From assembly GCA_963702235.1 (NCBI GenBank), contig CAVPBZ010000010.1:1-64000 (forward strand): a stretch of 64,000 bases of DNA, given 5' to 3'. Within the stretch, counting starts at the first letter, position 1. Each line of letters starts with the position of its first letter. A program made the translations under genes and the position numbers. The notes beneath the pieces are model-generated. The model did no database searches and was not told the DNA's origin. It saw only the letters and a program-made list of their open reading frames with translations. This DNA is from PALSA-505 sp963702235 (lineage in GTDB: Bacteria > Actinomycetota > Actinomycetes > Streptosporangiales > Streptosporangiaceae). Shown one piece after another: positions 12,531 through 22,399 of this stretch.

Positions 12531-13852
12531 GGCGTTACCCTTTCCGATCGGGGCGTGACCTTGACCCTGGCCACCCGGCGCCCGTCCAGCTCGGTCGCGG
12601 TGAGCTGGTGGCCGTTGGCGTCTACGTGGTCGCCGACGGCCGGCAGCTGGCCGAGGGCGGCCACCATATAGCCGGCCACGGTCTCGTACGGCCCCTCGGG
12701 CAGCTCGATACCGGTCTGCTCGGCGAACTCGGCCAGGTTGAGCAGTCCGTCCACCTCCAGCTCGCCGCGGGGCAGCTGCCTGGCCTGGCCGCTTTCGGTG
12801 TCGTACTCGTCCCAGATGTCGCCGATCAGCTCCTCGACCAGGTCCTCCAGCGTGACGATACCGGCGGTGCCGCCGTACTCGTCCACGACGATGGCCAGGT
12901 GCGCCCGGTCCCGCCGCATCTCCGACAGCGCGGACAGCACCAGCTTGCTCGTCGGCAGCTGCTTGACCGGCCGGACCACGTCGGCCACCCGGACGGGCCG
13001 GGCCGGCTCGCCTTCTGGTCCCAGGCCGAGCAGGTCACGCACGTGCACGAAGCCGATCACGTCGTCGTAGGAGTCGGTGTAGACGGGGAAGCGCGAGTGC
13101 GGCGCGGCCGCGACGATCTTGGCGGCCGCCGTGATCGGCAGGTCAGCGGCGAGGAACTCGACCTCGGTGCGGGGCAGCAGCACCTCGCGGATCTGGCGCT
13201 TGCCCGCGTCGAAGACCTCGCCCACGATGCTCCGCTCGTCCGGGCCGAGCACCTGGTTGCCGGCCAGCAGGTCGCGCAGCTCCTCCTCGGTCATCACCCC
13301 CCGGCCGACCGCCGGGTCGAGGCCGAACGCCCGCACCACCAGGTTGACCGACTTCGACAGCAGCCAGACCAGCGGGCGGGCGAGCACGCTGATCCGGTCC
13401 AGCAACGGCGCGGCGAGCAGAGAGATTGATTCCGGACGCTGCAGCGCGATCCGTTTCGGCGCCAGCTCGCCCAGCACCAGGGTGAAGAAGGAGATGCCCA
13501 CCGTGACCACGGCGATGGACAGTGTCGAGGCGAGACCGCCGGACAGGCCGTCCCGGCGCAGCACCGTCCGCAGCGCGCTGGCCAGGGTCGCCGCGCCGAA
13601 GGCGCCGGTCAGCAGCGTGGCCAGCGTCACCCCGATCTGTACCGCGGACAGGAAGCGGTTGGGGTCCTGGGCCAGCTTCGCGGCCCGCTGGCCGCGCTTG
13701 CCGCGCTGGCTGATCGACTTGACCTGGCCCTCACGCAGCGAGACGAGCGCCATTTCCGCGGCGGCGAAGAAGCCGCCGACGAGCACGATCAGCAGGACGA
13801 TGAGGATGTCCCAGGGGACCTGGCTCACGTCGTGATTCCCAGCCTCGACCAT
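12527..13852 (-). CDS. hemolysin/CorC family membrane protein (CNNM and CBS domains)
   Basis: Membrane protein of the HlyC/CorC (UPF0053) family, linked in other bacteria to Mg/Co efflux or resistance. An N-terminal CNNM/DUF21 domain has several hydrophobic helices beginning ILIVLLIVLVGGFFAAAEMA, followed by a paired CBS region (SRFPVYTDSYDDVIGFVHVRD and LAIVVDEYGGTAGIVTLEDL) and a C-terminal CorC_HlyC domain (VDGLLNLAEFAEQTGIELPE). The ATG at 13852 (441 aa) is the best start; the longer frame to 14017 is arginine- and proline-rich and unlike the family, and GTG 13828 is an alternative. It overlaps guaA by four bases and diverges from galT across about 250 bases. Confidence 0.9.
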
Positions 13853-14098
13853 TCCGCCGACGGCCAGGCGGCCCCCGTCCGACCCCCCGCCCCGGCACAC
13901 TCGCACGGTGCGTGCGTTGCACAGTCTACGCAGCGCAGCGCGGGGCGAGCGAGCACCGGCTCCGCGCGGCGGCGACTCGCGCGCGCCATGTGGACAACCG
14001 GGCGGCGGCCGGGCCAACGTAAGACCGAACCTTTTTCATCCGCCCGTTCCCGCCCCCGGTACGCTGATCATTTCGCCGAGGATGAAAAAGGCTCGTCC

Positions 14099-15312
<1,214 letters not shown>

Positions 15313-15316
<4 letters not shown>

Positions 15317-16290
15317 GGCTGCTGGTCACGGGCGGCGCTGGCTACATAGGAAGCGTGGTCGCCGCCCAGCTGATCGAGGCTGGGCACGAGGTGGTCGTGC
15401 TCGACGACCTGTCCACCGGGCACGCCGACGCGGTGCCGTCCGGCGCCGCCTTCGTGCGCGGCACGATCCGGGACGATGCCGCCGGGGTGCTCGCCAGCGG
15501 CATCGACGCGGTCCTGCACTTCGCCGCGAAGTCCCTGGTCGGCGAGTCGGTGCAGCAGCCCGGCCGGTACTGGTCGCACAACCTGGGGGGCACGCTCGCG
15601 CTGCTCGAGGCGATGAGCGGCGCCGGGGTGGGCAGCATCGTGTTCTCGTCCACCGCATCCGTCTACGGCGAGCCGGAGCGCAGCCCGGTCGAGGAGACCG
15701 ATGCGACGAGGCCGACCAGCCCGTACGGCGAGTCCAAGCTCGCGGTCGACGAGACGCTGCGGGAGTACGCGAGGCTGCGCGGCCTGGGCGCGGTGAGCCT
15801 GCGCTACTTCAACGTGGCCGGGGCCTACCGCGGCGCCGACGGGCGCTGGCTGGCCGAGCGGCACACCACCGAGACGCACCTGATCCCCACCGTGCTGGCC
15901 ATCGCCCGCGCCGGCGGCGGCGCCGAGCTCAAGCTCTTCGGCGACGACTACCCGACGCCGGACGGGACCTGCGTCCGGGACTACATTCACGTGGCCGACC
16001 TGGCCCGCGCGCACCTGCTCGCCCTCGAGGCCTGCACGCCGGGCCAGCACCGGGTGTACAACCTCGGCAACGGCACCGGGTCCTCCAACCGCGAGGTGCT
16101 CGCCGCGTGCCGGGAGGTGACCGGCGCGGACATCCGCGCCGTCGCCGCGCCGCGCCGGGCCGGCGACCCGGCGGTGCTGGTCGCCTCCTCCACCCGGATC
16201 CATCACGACCTCGGCTGGAAGGCGGAGCTGGACCTGCGGTCCATGGTCGCCGACGCCTGGGCGGCGGTCTGCGCCTCGCCTCCCGCCTAG
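15313..16290 (+). CDS. galE: UDP-glucose 4-epimerase
   Basis: Interconverts UDP-galactose and UDP-glucose with bound NAD, completing the Leloir pathway and supplying UDP-galactose for polysaccharides. The extended-SDR layout is clear in 325 aa: Rossmann glycine motif VTGGAGYIGS at the N-terminus, LHFAAKSLVGESV, the serine of SSTASVYG, the catalytic YGESK, and the RYFNVAGAYRGADG substrate loop. ATG 15313 overlaps the galT stop (ATGA); an upstream in-frame start at 15259 lies within galT and is not used. Confidence 0.95.
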
Positions 16291-16316
16291 GCCGTGCGCG
16301 AAGCGCTGTGCTAGCC

Positions 16317-17468
16317 GTGCGCGAAGCGCAGTGCGCGGCGGCGGAACGCTGGTTCCTGGCCTGCTACGGCACCGGTCCGGCCGGCGTGTGGCACGCTCCC
16401 GGCCGGGTGAACCTGATCGGCGAGCACACCGACTACAACGACGGCTTCGTGCTGCCGTTCGCGCTGGCCCAGGGGGTCCGCGCGGCGGCCGCGCGGCGTG
16501 ACGACGGCATCCTGGAACTGCGCTCGCGGCAGGCCCCCGGCGGCGCGGTCCGGGCCGATGTCCGGTCGCTGGCGCCGGGCAGCGTGCCCGGCTGGGCCGG
16601 CTACGCCGCCGCGGTGGCCTGGTCGCTGCTCGAGGCCGGGCACGCCATCGGCGGCGCCCGGATAGCCATCGACTCCGACCTGCCTGCGGGAGCGGGCCTG
16701 TCGTCTTCGGCCGCGCTCGAGTGCGCCGCCGCGATGGCCCTGACCGGGCTGTACGGCATCACCGTCGCGGCGCCCGGGCTGGCCGCGCTGGCCCGGCGCG
16801 CGGAGAACGACTTCGCCGGCGTGCCCTGCGGCATCATGGACCAGTCCGCATCGCTGCAGTGCACCCGCGGCCACGCCGTGCTGCTGGACTGCAGGTCGCT
16901 GGCGACCGCTCAGGTGCCGTTCGATCTGGCCGCGGCCGGGCTGGAGCTGCTCGTGCTGGACACCAGGGCGCGGCACGAGCACGCGGGCGGCGCCTATGCC
17001 GGCCGGCGGCGCGCCTGCGAGCAGGCCGCGAAGCTGCTCGGCTTGCCGGCGCTGCGTGACCTCACCGGCCTCGCGACGCTGGACCGGCTGGATGACCCGG
17101 TGCTGCGGCGCAGGGCCCGGCACGTGGTCACCGACAATCAGCGGGTCCAAACGGTTGCCGCCCTGCTCCGCTCGGGCGCGGCGGGGGACATCGGCGACCT
17201 GCTGACGCAGTCGCACCGCTCGCTGCGCGACGACTTCGAGGTCTCCTGGCCGGAGGCGGACGCCGCGGCGGACGCGGCGGTGGCGGCCGGCGCGCTGGGC
17301 GCCCGGATGATGGGCGGCGGGTTCGGCGGGTCGGTGATCGTGCTCGCGCCGGCCGCGCGGTCGGCGGACATCGTCGCGGCGGTGGGCGACGCATTCGGCG
17401 CCAGGAACTGGCCGCAGCCCGACCTGGTACCCGCCGCCGCCGAGGCCGGCGCATACCGGATGTCCTGA
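16317..17468 (+). CDS. galK: galactokinase
   Basis: GHMP-family kinase making galactose-1-phosphate from galactose and ATP, first step of the Leloir pathway. The galactokinase signature GRVNLIGEHTDYNDGFVLP is near the N-terminus, followed by the ATP loop LPAGAGLSSSAALE and the C-terminal GHMP motif GARMMGGGFGGSVI. The length is 383 aa from GTG 16317; GTG 16308 is an in-frame alternative and no clear ribosome site distinguishes them. A 16-base direct repeat (gccgtgcgcgaagcgc at 16291-16306 and 16314-16329) covers the galE-galK junction and duplicates the start region. A 23-base repeat follows the stop at about 17470-17517. Confidence 0.93.
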   Translation: MREAQCAAAERWFLACYGTGPAGVWHAPGRVNLIGEHTDYNDGFVLPFALAQGVRAAAARRDDGILELRSRQAPGGAVRADVRSLAPGSVPGWAGYAAAVAWSLLEAGHAIGGARIAIDSDLPAGAGLSSSAALECAAAMALTGLYGITVAAPGLAALARRAENDFAGVPCGIMDQSASLQCTRGHAVLLDCRSLATAQVPFDLAAAGLELLVLDTRARHEHAGGAYAGRRRACEQAAKLLGLPALRDLTGLATLDRLDDPVLRRRARHVVTDNQRVQTVAALLRSGAAGDIGDLLTQSHRSLRDDFEVSWPEADAAADAAVAAGALGARMMGGGFGGSVIVLAPAARSADIVAAVGDAFGARNWPQPDLVPAAAEAGAYRMS

Positions 17469-17566
17469 TCCGGGGCCAGGGCCAGCCGCATCCGGGGGCC
17501 AGGGCCAGCCGCATCCGGGCCTGGGCCAGCCGGGCCGCGGGATGCGCCGGGTGTTTCATGATCAAC

Positions 17567-17602
17567 GCCTAGTTTTGCCCCACCGGTGGGGTAATACTAG
17601 GC
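17567..17602. promoter_or_regulatory. 36-bp near-perfect palindrome between galK and the amidohydrolase gene
   Basis: GCCTAGT at 17567-17573 pairs with ACTAGGC at 17596-17602, and the centre is the perfect CCCCACCGGTGGGG (17578-17591). Only two of 18 arm positions mismatch. No T-run follows, so it is either a large operator for the downstream gene or a weak terminator of the gal operon. Confidence 0.6.
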
Positions 17603-17704
17603 ATCCATCTCGGCGTAGCCGGGTCGCGGGGCATGGACCCACACGCTGCCACGTGGTCACCGTCGCAACGAGACTTGGCTGGGCTGAACTGGCAGGATGT
17701 CGGT

Positions 17705-19486
17705 ATGGCGCTCTATGACGAGGCACGGGCTCTTGCGGCGGAACTGTCCGGGCTGCGCCATTCCCTGCACCGCGAGCCGGAGATCGGCCTGGACCTGCCG
17801 CGCACCCAGGCCAAGGTGCTGGCCGCGCTCGACGGGCTGCCGGTGGAGATCACCCTGGGCCAGGCGCTGAGCTCGGTGACCGCGGTGCTGCGCGGCGCGT
17901 GGCCGGGCACGACGGTGCTGCTGCGCGGCGACATGGACGCGCTGCCGGTGACCGAGCGCACCGGGCTGCCGTACGCGTCGCAGATCGACGGGGCGATGCA
18001 CGCCTGCGGGCATGACCTGCACACCGCCATGCTGGCCGGGGCGGCGCGGCTGCTGTGCGCTCGCCGGGGCGATCTGGCCGGGACCGTCATCTTCATGTTC
18101 CAGCCGGGCGAGGAGGGTTACGGCGGCGCGAAGTACATGATCGACGAAGGGGTGCTCACCGCGGCCGGCGAGCCGCCGGCCGCGGCGTACGCCCTGCACG
18201 TGCTGTCGGCGAACCTCCCAGGCGGTGTCATCGCCACCCGGTCGGGCCCGGTGCTGGCCGCGGCCGACAAGCTCGAGGTCACCGTGCACGGCCGCGGCGG
18301 GCACGCCTCGCAGCCGTTCCAGGCCGCCGATCCGATCCCGGCCGCGTGCGAGATGGTCACCGCGCTGCAGACGCTCGTCACCCGCCGGTTCGACGTCTTC
18401 GACCCGGTCGTGATCACGGTGGGCAGCTTTCACGCCGGCACCGCCGACAACGTCATCCCGGACGAGGCGAGGTTCCTGGCCACGATCCGCACGTTCTCCG
18501 CCGCGGCCCGCGCCCGGGTCAAGGACGGCTCGGTCCGCCTGGTCCGGGACATCGCCACCGCGCACGGCCTGTCCGCCACGGCGGAGTACCTGGACGGGTA
18601 CCCGGTCACGGTCAACAACCAGGCCGAGGCGGCGTTCGCCGAGCACGCGGCGACCGCGCTGTTCGGGCGCGAGCGGTTCGTGCCGCAGAAGAACCCGATG
18701 ACCGGCGCGGAGGACTTCTCCTTCGTGCTGGAGCAGGTGCCGGGCGCGTTCGTGTCCGTCGGCGCCTGCCCGCCGGACCAGGTGCCCGCCAGCGCGCCCT
18801 TCAACCACTCAGCCGAGGCCGTCTTCGACGACGCGGTGCTCAGCGAGGGAACGGCACTGTACGCCGAACTGGCCCTGCGCCTGGCTGGCCGCGAGCTTGA
18901 GCTAGGGCGGCTACGGCAGCGCAGCGCGGCAAGCCTCATCGGCGTGCTCGTCGGTCGCGGGCCCTTCGATGGCCAGCAGGAGGTCGCGGAGATCCTCCGA
19001 CATCCGCTGGATCGCGGCTGGGCCGGCCCGGCCCAGCAGCCGCTCCTCGGTGGTGGTCTTGATGCACAGTATCTCGTCCGCGCGCCGCCGGCCGGACTCG
19101 GTGAGGGTGACGAGGACGTGCCTGCGGTCGGCGGGGGCGACGTCGCGCCGGACCCACCCGTTGCCCTCCAGCCGGGCCACCCGGTTGGTGATCGCGCCGG
19201 CGGTCACCTGGGACCCGCGGAGCAGCGCGCCAGCGCTGAGGCGCTGCCCGGGAGCCCGTCGCAGCGACAGCAGAACCTCCAGCTCCCAGGCCTCGATGCC
19301 CTGGGCGGCCAGTTCCCGGCGCAGCTCCCGCTCGACGTGGTTGGCCAGCCGGCGCAGCCGGATGCTCAGCTTCTTGATGGCAGCATCGGCCCCGGCCCCG
19401 TCCTGCCCGAGCAGGTCAACGAGGACGTCGGCGCGGTCCCGCACGGCTTCGGCGGTCACACCCCGACTATAACCGTTCAACGTTGA
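17705..19486 (+). CDS. M20-family amidohydrolase (hippurate/N-acyl-amino-acid type) with run-on C-terminus
   Basis: Cytosolic metal-dependent amidohydrolase cleaving N-acyl amino acids or similar amides. Metal ligands and family motifs are intact: RGDMDALPV, HACGHDLHTAML, FQPGEEGYGGAKYM, the dimerisation-domain GRGGHASQPFQAADP, and the late MTGAEDFSF and FNHSAEAV. The recognisable enzyme ends near residue 400 (about position 18900), as usual for the family. As given, however, no stop occurs there and the frame runs on for about 195 codons antisense through the whole marR gene to 19486; that tail resembles no domain. TGA and TAG lie in other frames at about 18898-18905, so one indel near the end would restore a normal stop. 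ATG 17705 has AGGA upstream. Treat the true 3' end as about 18,905. Confidence 0.85.
   Translation: MALYDEARALAAELSGLRHSLHREPEIGLDLPRTQAKVLAALDGLPVEITLGQALSSVTAVLRGAWPGTTVLLRGDMDALPVTERTGLPYASQIDGAMHACGHDLHTAMLAGAARLLCARRGDLAGTVIFMFQPGEEGYGGAKYMIDEGVLTAAGEPPAAAYALHVLSANLPGGVIATRSGPVLAAADKLEVTVHGRGGHASQPFQAADPIPAACEMVTALQTLVTRRFDVFDPVVITVGSFHAGTADNVIPDEARFLATIRTFSAAARARVKDGSVRLVRDIATAHGLSATAEYLDGYPVTVNNQAEAAFAEHAATALFGRERFVPQKNPMTGAEDFSFVLEQVPGAFVSVGACPPDQVPASAPFNHSAEAVFDDAVLSEGTALYAELALRLAGRELELGRLRQRSAASLIGVLVGRGPFDGQQEVAEILRHPLDRGWAGPAQQPLLGGGLDAQYLVRAPPAGLGEGDEDVPAVGGGDVAPDPPVALQPGHPVGDRAGGHLGPAEQRASAEALPGSPSQRQQNLQLPGLDALGGQFPAQLPLDVVGQPAQPDAQLLDGSIGPGPVLPEQVNEDVGAVPHGFGGHTPTITVQR
18911..19459 (-). 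CDS. MarR-family transcriptional regulator
   Basis: Winged-helix MarR regulator, 182 aa, probably repressing the divergent luciferase-like gene and itself. The HTH region reads GIEAWELEVLLSLRRAPG then LLRGSQVTAGAITNRVARLE, and the wing is VRRDVAPADRRHVLVTLTESG. GTG 19459 is chosen because TATAGT (19471-19466) is 6 nt upstream, indicating a leaderless start; the longer frame to 19498 would begin inside the operator. The gene overlaps in antisense the run-on tail of the amidohydrolase. Three TTnAACnTTnAA palindromes lie in the divergent promoter region and are its likely binding sites. Confidence 0.88.
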   Translation of the reverse strand: MTAEAVRDRADVLVDLLGQDGAGADAAIKKLSIRLRRLANHVERELRRELAAQGIEAWELEVLLSLRRAPGQRLSAGALLRGSQVTAGAITNRVARLEGNGWVRRDVAPADRRHVLVTLTESGRRRADEILCIKTTTEERLLGRAGPAAIQRMSEDLRDLLLAIEGPATDEHADEACRAALP

Positions 19487-19546
19487 AAGAATTGACAACC
19501 GCGCGCCTCCGTCTATAGTTTAACCTTAAAGAGTTGAACGTTAAAA
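19466..19546. promoter_or_regulatory. divergent promoter with three MarR-type operators
   Basis: Plus-strand promoter: TTGACA at 19492-19497, a 16-bp spacer and TATAGT at 19514-19519. The minus-strand -10 is TATAGT at 19471-19466. Palindromes of the form TTnAACnTTnAA occur at 19476-19487 (TTCAACGTTGAA, perfect), 19519-19530 (TTTAACCTTAAA) and 19534-19545 (TTGAACGTTAAA). One sits upstream of the plus-strand -35 and two overlap its -10/start region, as expected for a repressor. Confidence 0.72.
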
Positions 19547-19589
19547 GTATGTCGAGGACGCGGCGCCAGCCGCAGGAGGTGCGCAGACA

Positions 19590-21378
19590 GTGAGCGACTA
19601 CGGGCACGAGCTCGCCTTCGGCGCGTTCCTCACTCCGTCCAGCCAGCGGCCGGCCGACGTCGTGGACCTCGCCCGGCTGGCCGATCAGGCCGGGCTCGAC
19701 CTGGTCACCTTCCAGGACCACCCGTACCAGCCCGCCTTTCTGGACACCTGGACCCTGATGTCCTACGTGGCGGCCCGGACGCAGAACGTGCGGCTGGCCG
19801 GCAACGTGCTCAACCTCCCGCTGCGCAATCCGGCCGTTCTCGCGCGCAGCGTGGCCAGCCTGGACCTGCTCAGCGGCGGGCGGGCCGAGCTGGGCATCGG
19901 CGCGGGCGGGTTCACCGAGGCGATCGCGGCGATGGGCGGCAGGCGGCTCGCCCCCGGCCAGGCGGTGGACGCGCTGGCCGAGGCGATCGGCGTGATCAGG
20001 CAGATTCTGGGATGTCACCGCGCGCGGCGGCGTCCGCGCCGAGGGCACCTACTACCACGTCGCCGGCGCCAAGCGCGGCCCGGCCCCGGCGCATCCGGTC
20101 AGCATCTGGGTGGGCGCCTGCAAGCTGCGCATGCTGCGCCTCACCGGCCGCCTGGCCGACGGGTGGCTGCCCTCGCTCGGCTACATCGAGCCCGGCCAGC
20201 TGGCGCAGGCCAACGCCATCATCGACGAGGCAGCGGCGGAGGCGGGCCGGGAGCCCGGCGCGGTGCGCCGGCTCCTGAACATCAGCGGGGCGTTCGAGCC
20301 GGCCGCGTCCGGGCTGCTGCGCGGGCCGGCCGCCCACTGGGCCGAGCAGCTGGCCGATCTCGCGCTGACCGCCGGGATCAGCACGTTCATCCTGGGCAGC
20401 GACGAGCCGCGGGCCATCGGCGCGTTCGCGGCCGAGGTTGCACCCGCCGTGCGCGAGCTCGTGGCGGCCGAGCGGGCCGGTGCCGCGGCCCCGCCCGGCG
20501 CCGGCGGGTCCGGCACCGGCGGGTCTGGCACCGGCGGGACCGGCGGGACCGGCCGTCCGGCGGTTACCCAGAGCGGCCCGGAGCCAGGCCAGTCTGGTGG
20601 ACCCGAAGCGGCCGAACCCGCCGCGGAGCCAGGCCAGCCCGGCCAGCCGGAGGTAGCGAAGCCCGCTGCGGAGCCGGGCCAGCGCAGTCGAGGTCAGACG
20701 GCGCAGCCCACCGCGGAGCCGGACCGCGCTGACCCGGTTCCTGGCCAGCCCGGTCGGCCAGCCGCTTCCGCGGAGGCGCTCGCAGAGCTCGGTGCCGCGC
20801 CGACCCCGGACGACGGCACCAGGCTGAGCAGCAAGCGGCTGTGGGACGAGACGGCCCGGCCGACCCGGACCGCGGCCGCGCCGTCCGGCGGCTACACCCG
20901 GTCCGGGCGCGCGGCCAGCGCGGAACTCGTCGCTGTGCACGACATGCTCCGCGAGGAGCTGGCCACCGTCCGCGATCTCATCCTGCAGGTGCAGAAGGGA
21001 GCGATCGACGCCGGGCGGGCCCGGTCGGAGATCAACGAGATGACGATGCGGCAGAACAACTGGACCCTGGGCGCCTACTGCGAGAGCTACTGCCGGGTCG
21101 TCACCCACCACCACGGTCTCGAGGACGCCGCGGTCTTCCCGCGGCTGCGCGCCAGGGAGCGGGAGCTCAGCCCGGTGCTGGACCGGCTGCAGGAGGAGCA
21201 CCGCGTCATCCATCAGGTGCTGGACTCCGTCGACCGGGCCCTGGTGGCCTTCATCGGCAGTCCCGGCGACCTCACCGAGCTGCAGGAGGCCGCGGACCTG
21301 CTGAGCGACACGCTGCTGTCCCACCTCGCCTACGAGGAACGCGAGCTCCTCGAGCCGCTCGCTCGTTACGGGTTCTAG
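19590..21378 (+). pseudogene. LLM-class flavin-dependent oxidoreductase fused to a hemerythrin (HHE) domain, frameshifted as assembled
   Basis: The N-terminal half is a luciferase-like F420/FMN-dependent oxidoreductase (AFGAFLTPSSQRPADVV, TFQDHPYQP, GIGAGGFTEA). After a proline/glycine-rich linker the C-terminus is a hemerythrin/HHE four-helix domain with iron ligands in HDMLREEL, THHHGLEDAA, LQEEHRVIH and HLAYEERELLE. The frame breaks at 20003-20010, where CAGATTCTGG would read QIW if one T were absent. Removing it gives a continuous 595-aa protein. GTG 19590 follows AGGAGGTG by 8 nt. Expression is under a strong promoter with MarR operators. It may be intact in vivo, acting as a redox enzyme with an attached oxygen- or NO-binding iron site; the pairing is inferred from the fusion only. 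Confidence 0.8.
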
Positions 21379-21390
21379 GACCGCCGCGGC

Positions 21391-22347
21391 TCAGAGGCTG
21401 GCGACGTCCGCCTGCTTGGCCCTGACCGCGTCCGCGGCCTCGCGCAGCGAGGTGACCTCGGTCTCGGTCAGGTCCCGCTCGACCACCCGGCGGACGCCGG
21501 CCGCGCCGATCTCCGCCTCGACACCCAGGTAGACACCGGAGATGCCGTACTGGCCGTTGACCCAGGTGCAGACCGGCATGACCGCGCCGGAGTCCTCGGC
21601 CACCGCCCGGGCCATCCTGGCCGCGGCCGCCGACGGCGCGTAGTACGCGGATCCGGTCTTCAGCAGCTTGACGATCTCGGCGCCGCCGTCCCTGGTCCGC
21701 TGCACGAGGGCCTCGATCTCCGCGGCGGGCAGCAGGCCGGCCAGCGGCTTGCCGTTGACCGTGCAGGCCGAGGGCACCGGCACCATGGTGTCGCCGTGGG
21801 ATCCCAGGGTCAGGGTCCGGACCGAGCCGACCGGCACCCGGAGCCGTTCGGCAACAAAATAACTGAATCTGGCCGTGTCCAGCATGCCCGCCTGCCCCAT
21901 CACCTGGTGCGAGGGGAACCCGGTCACGTTGGCGGCGAGCGCCGTCATCTCGTCCAGCGGGTTGGAGACCACGATCAGGACCGCGTCCGGCGCGTGCTTG
22001 ACGACGTTCTCCGCCACGCTGCGCACGATCTTCGCGTTGACCCCGATCAGGTCCATCCGGCTCATCCCGGGCTTGCGCGGCAGGCCGGCGGTGACGATGA
22101 CGATCCGCGAGCCCGCGATCGCCTCGTAGCCCTCGCCCGCGGCACCGGTGGTCTGGCCGGTGACCTTGGTCTCGAATCCCTCCACCGGCCGCGACTGGTT
22201 CATGTCCAGCGCGAGCCCCTCCGGCTTGCCCTCGACGATGTCGGTGAGCACGACCTCGTCGAAGACGTCGTACTCCGCGAGCCGCTGGGCGGTGGTCGAG
22301 CCGTAGAAGCCGGCCCCGACGACTGTTACCTTGCCTGTGCGGGCCAT
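21391..22347 (-). CDS. mdh: malate dehydrogenase (LDH-like type)
   Basis: Oxidises malate to oxaloacetate with NAD in the TCA cycle. The 318 aa show the Rossmann motif VVGAGFYGSTTA, acidic LTDIVEG for NAD, the conserved VSNPLDEMTALA, the GSHGDTMVP catalytic histidine loop and substrate arginines in GLPRKPGMSRMDL. The loop (RKPGMSR) with arginines fits malate rather than lactate. The ATG has GGGAG about 10 nt upstream. It lies directly downstream of icd on the same strand with a 52-base gap, so the two TCA genes are probably co-transcribed. Its end is 12 bases from the convergent hemerythrin fusion. Confidence 0.95.
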   Translation of the reverse strand: MARTGKVTVVGAGFYGSTTAQRLAEYDVFDEVVLTDIVEGKPEGLALDMNQSRPVEGFETKVTGQTTGAAGEGYEAIAGSRIVIVTAGLPRKPGMSRMDLIGVNAKIVRSVAENVVKHAPDAVLIVVSNPLDEMTALAANVTGFPSHQVMGQAGMLDTARFSYFVAERLRVPVGSVRTLTLGSHGDTMVPVPSACTVNGKPLAGLLPAAEIEALVQRTRDGGAEIVKLLKTGSAYYAPSAAAARMARAVAEDSGAVMPVCTWVNGQYGISGVYLGVEAEIGAAGVRRVVERDLTETEVTSLREAADAVRAKQADVASL

Positions 22348-22399
22348 GTCCCGTGTTCTCCCTGGTTATGTGGTGACGTGGTGTGAAGCCGCGGCGCGC

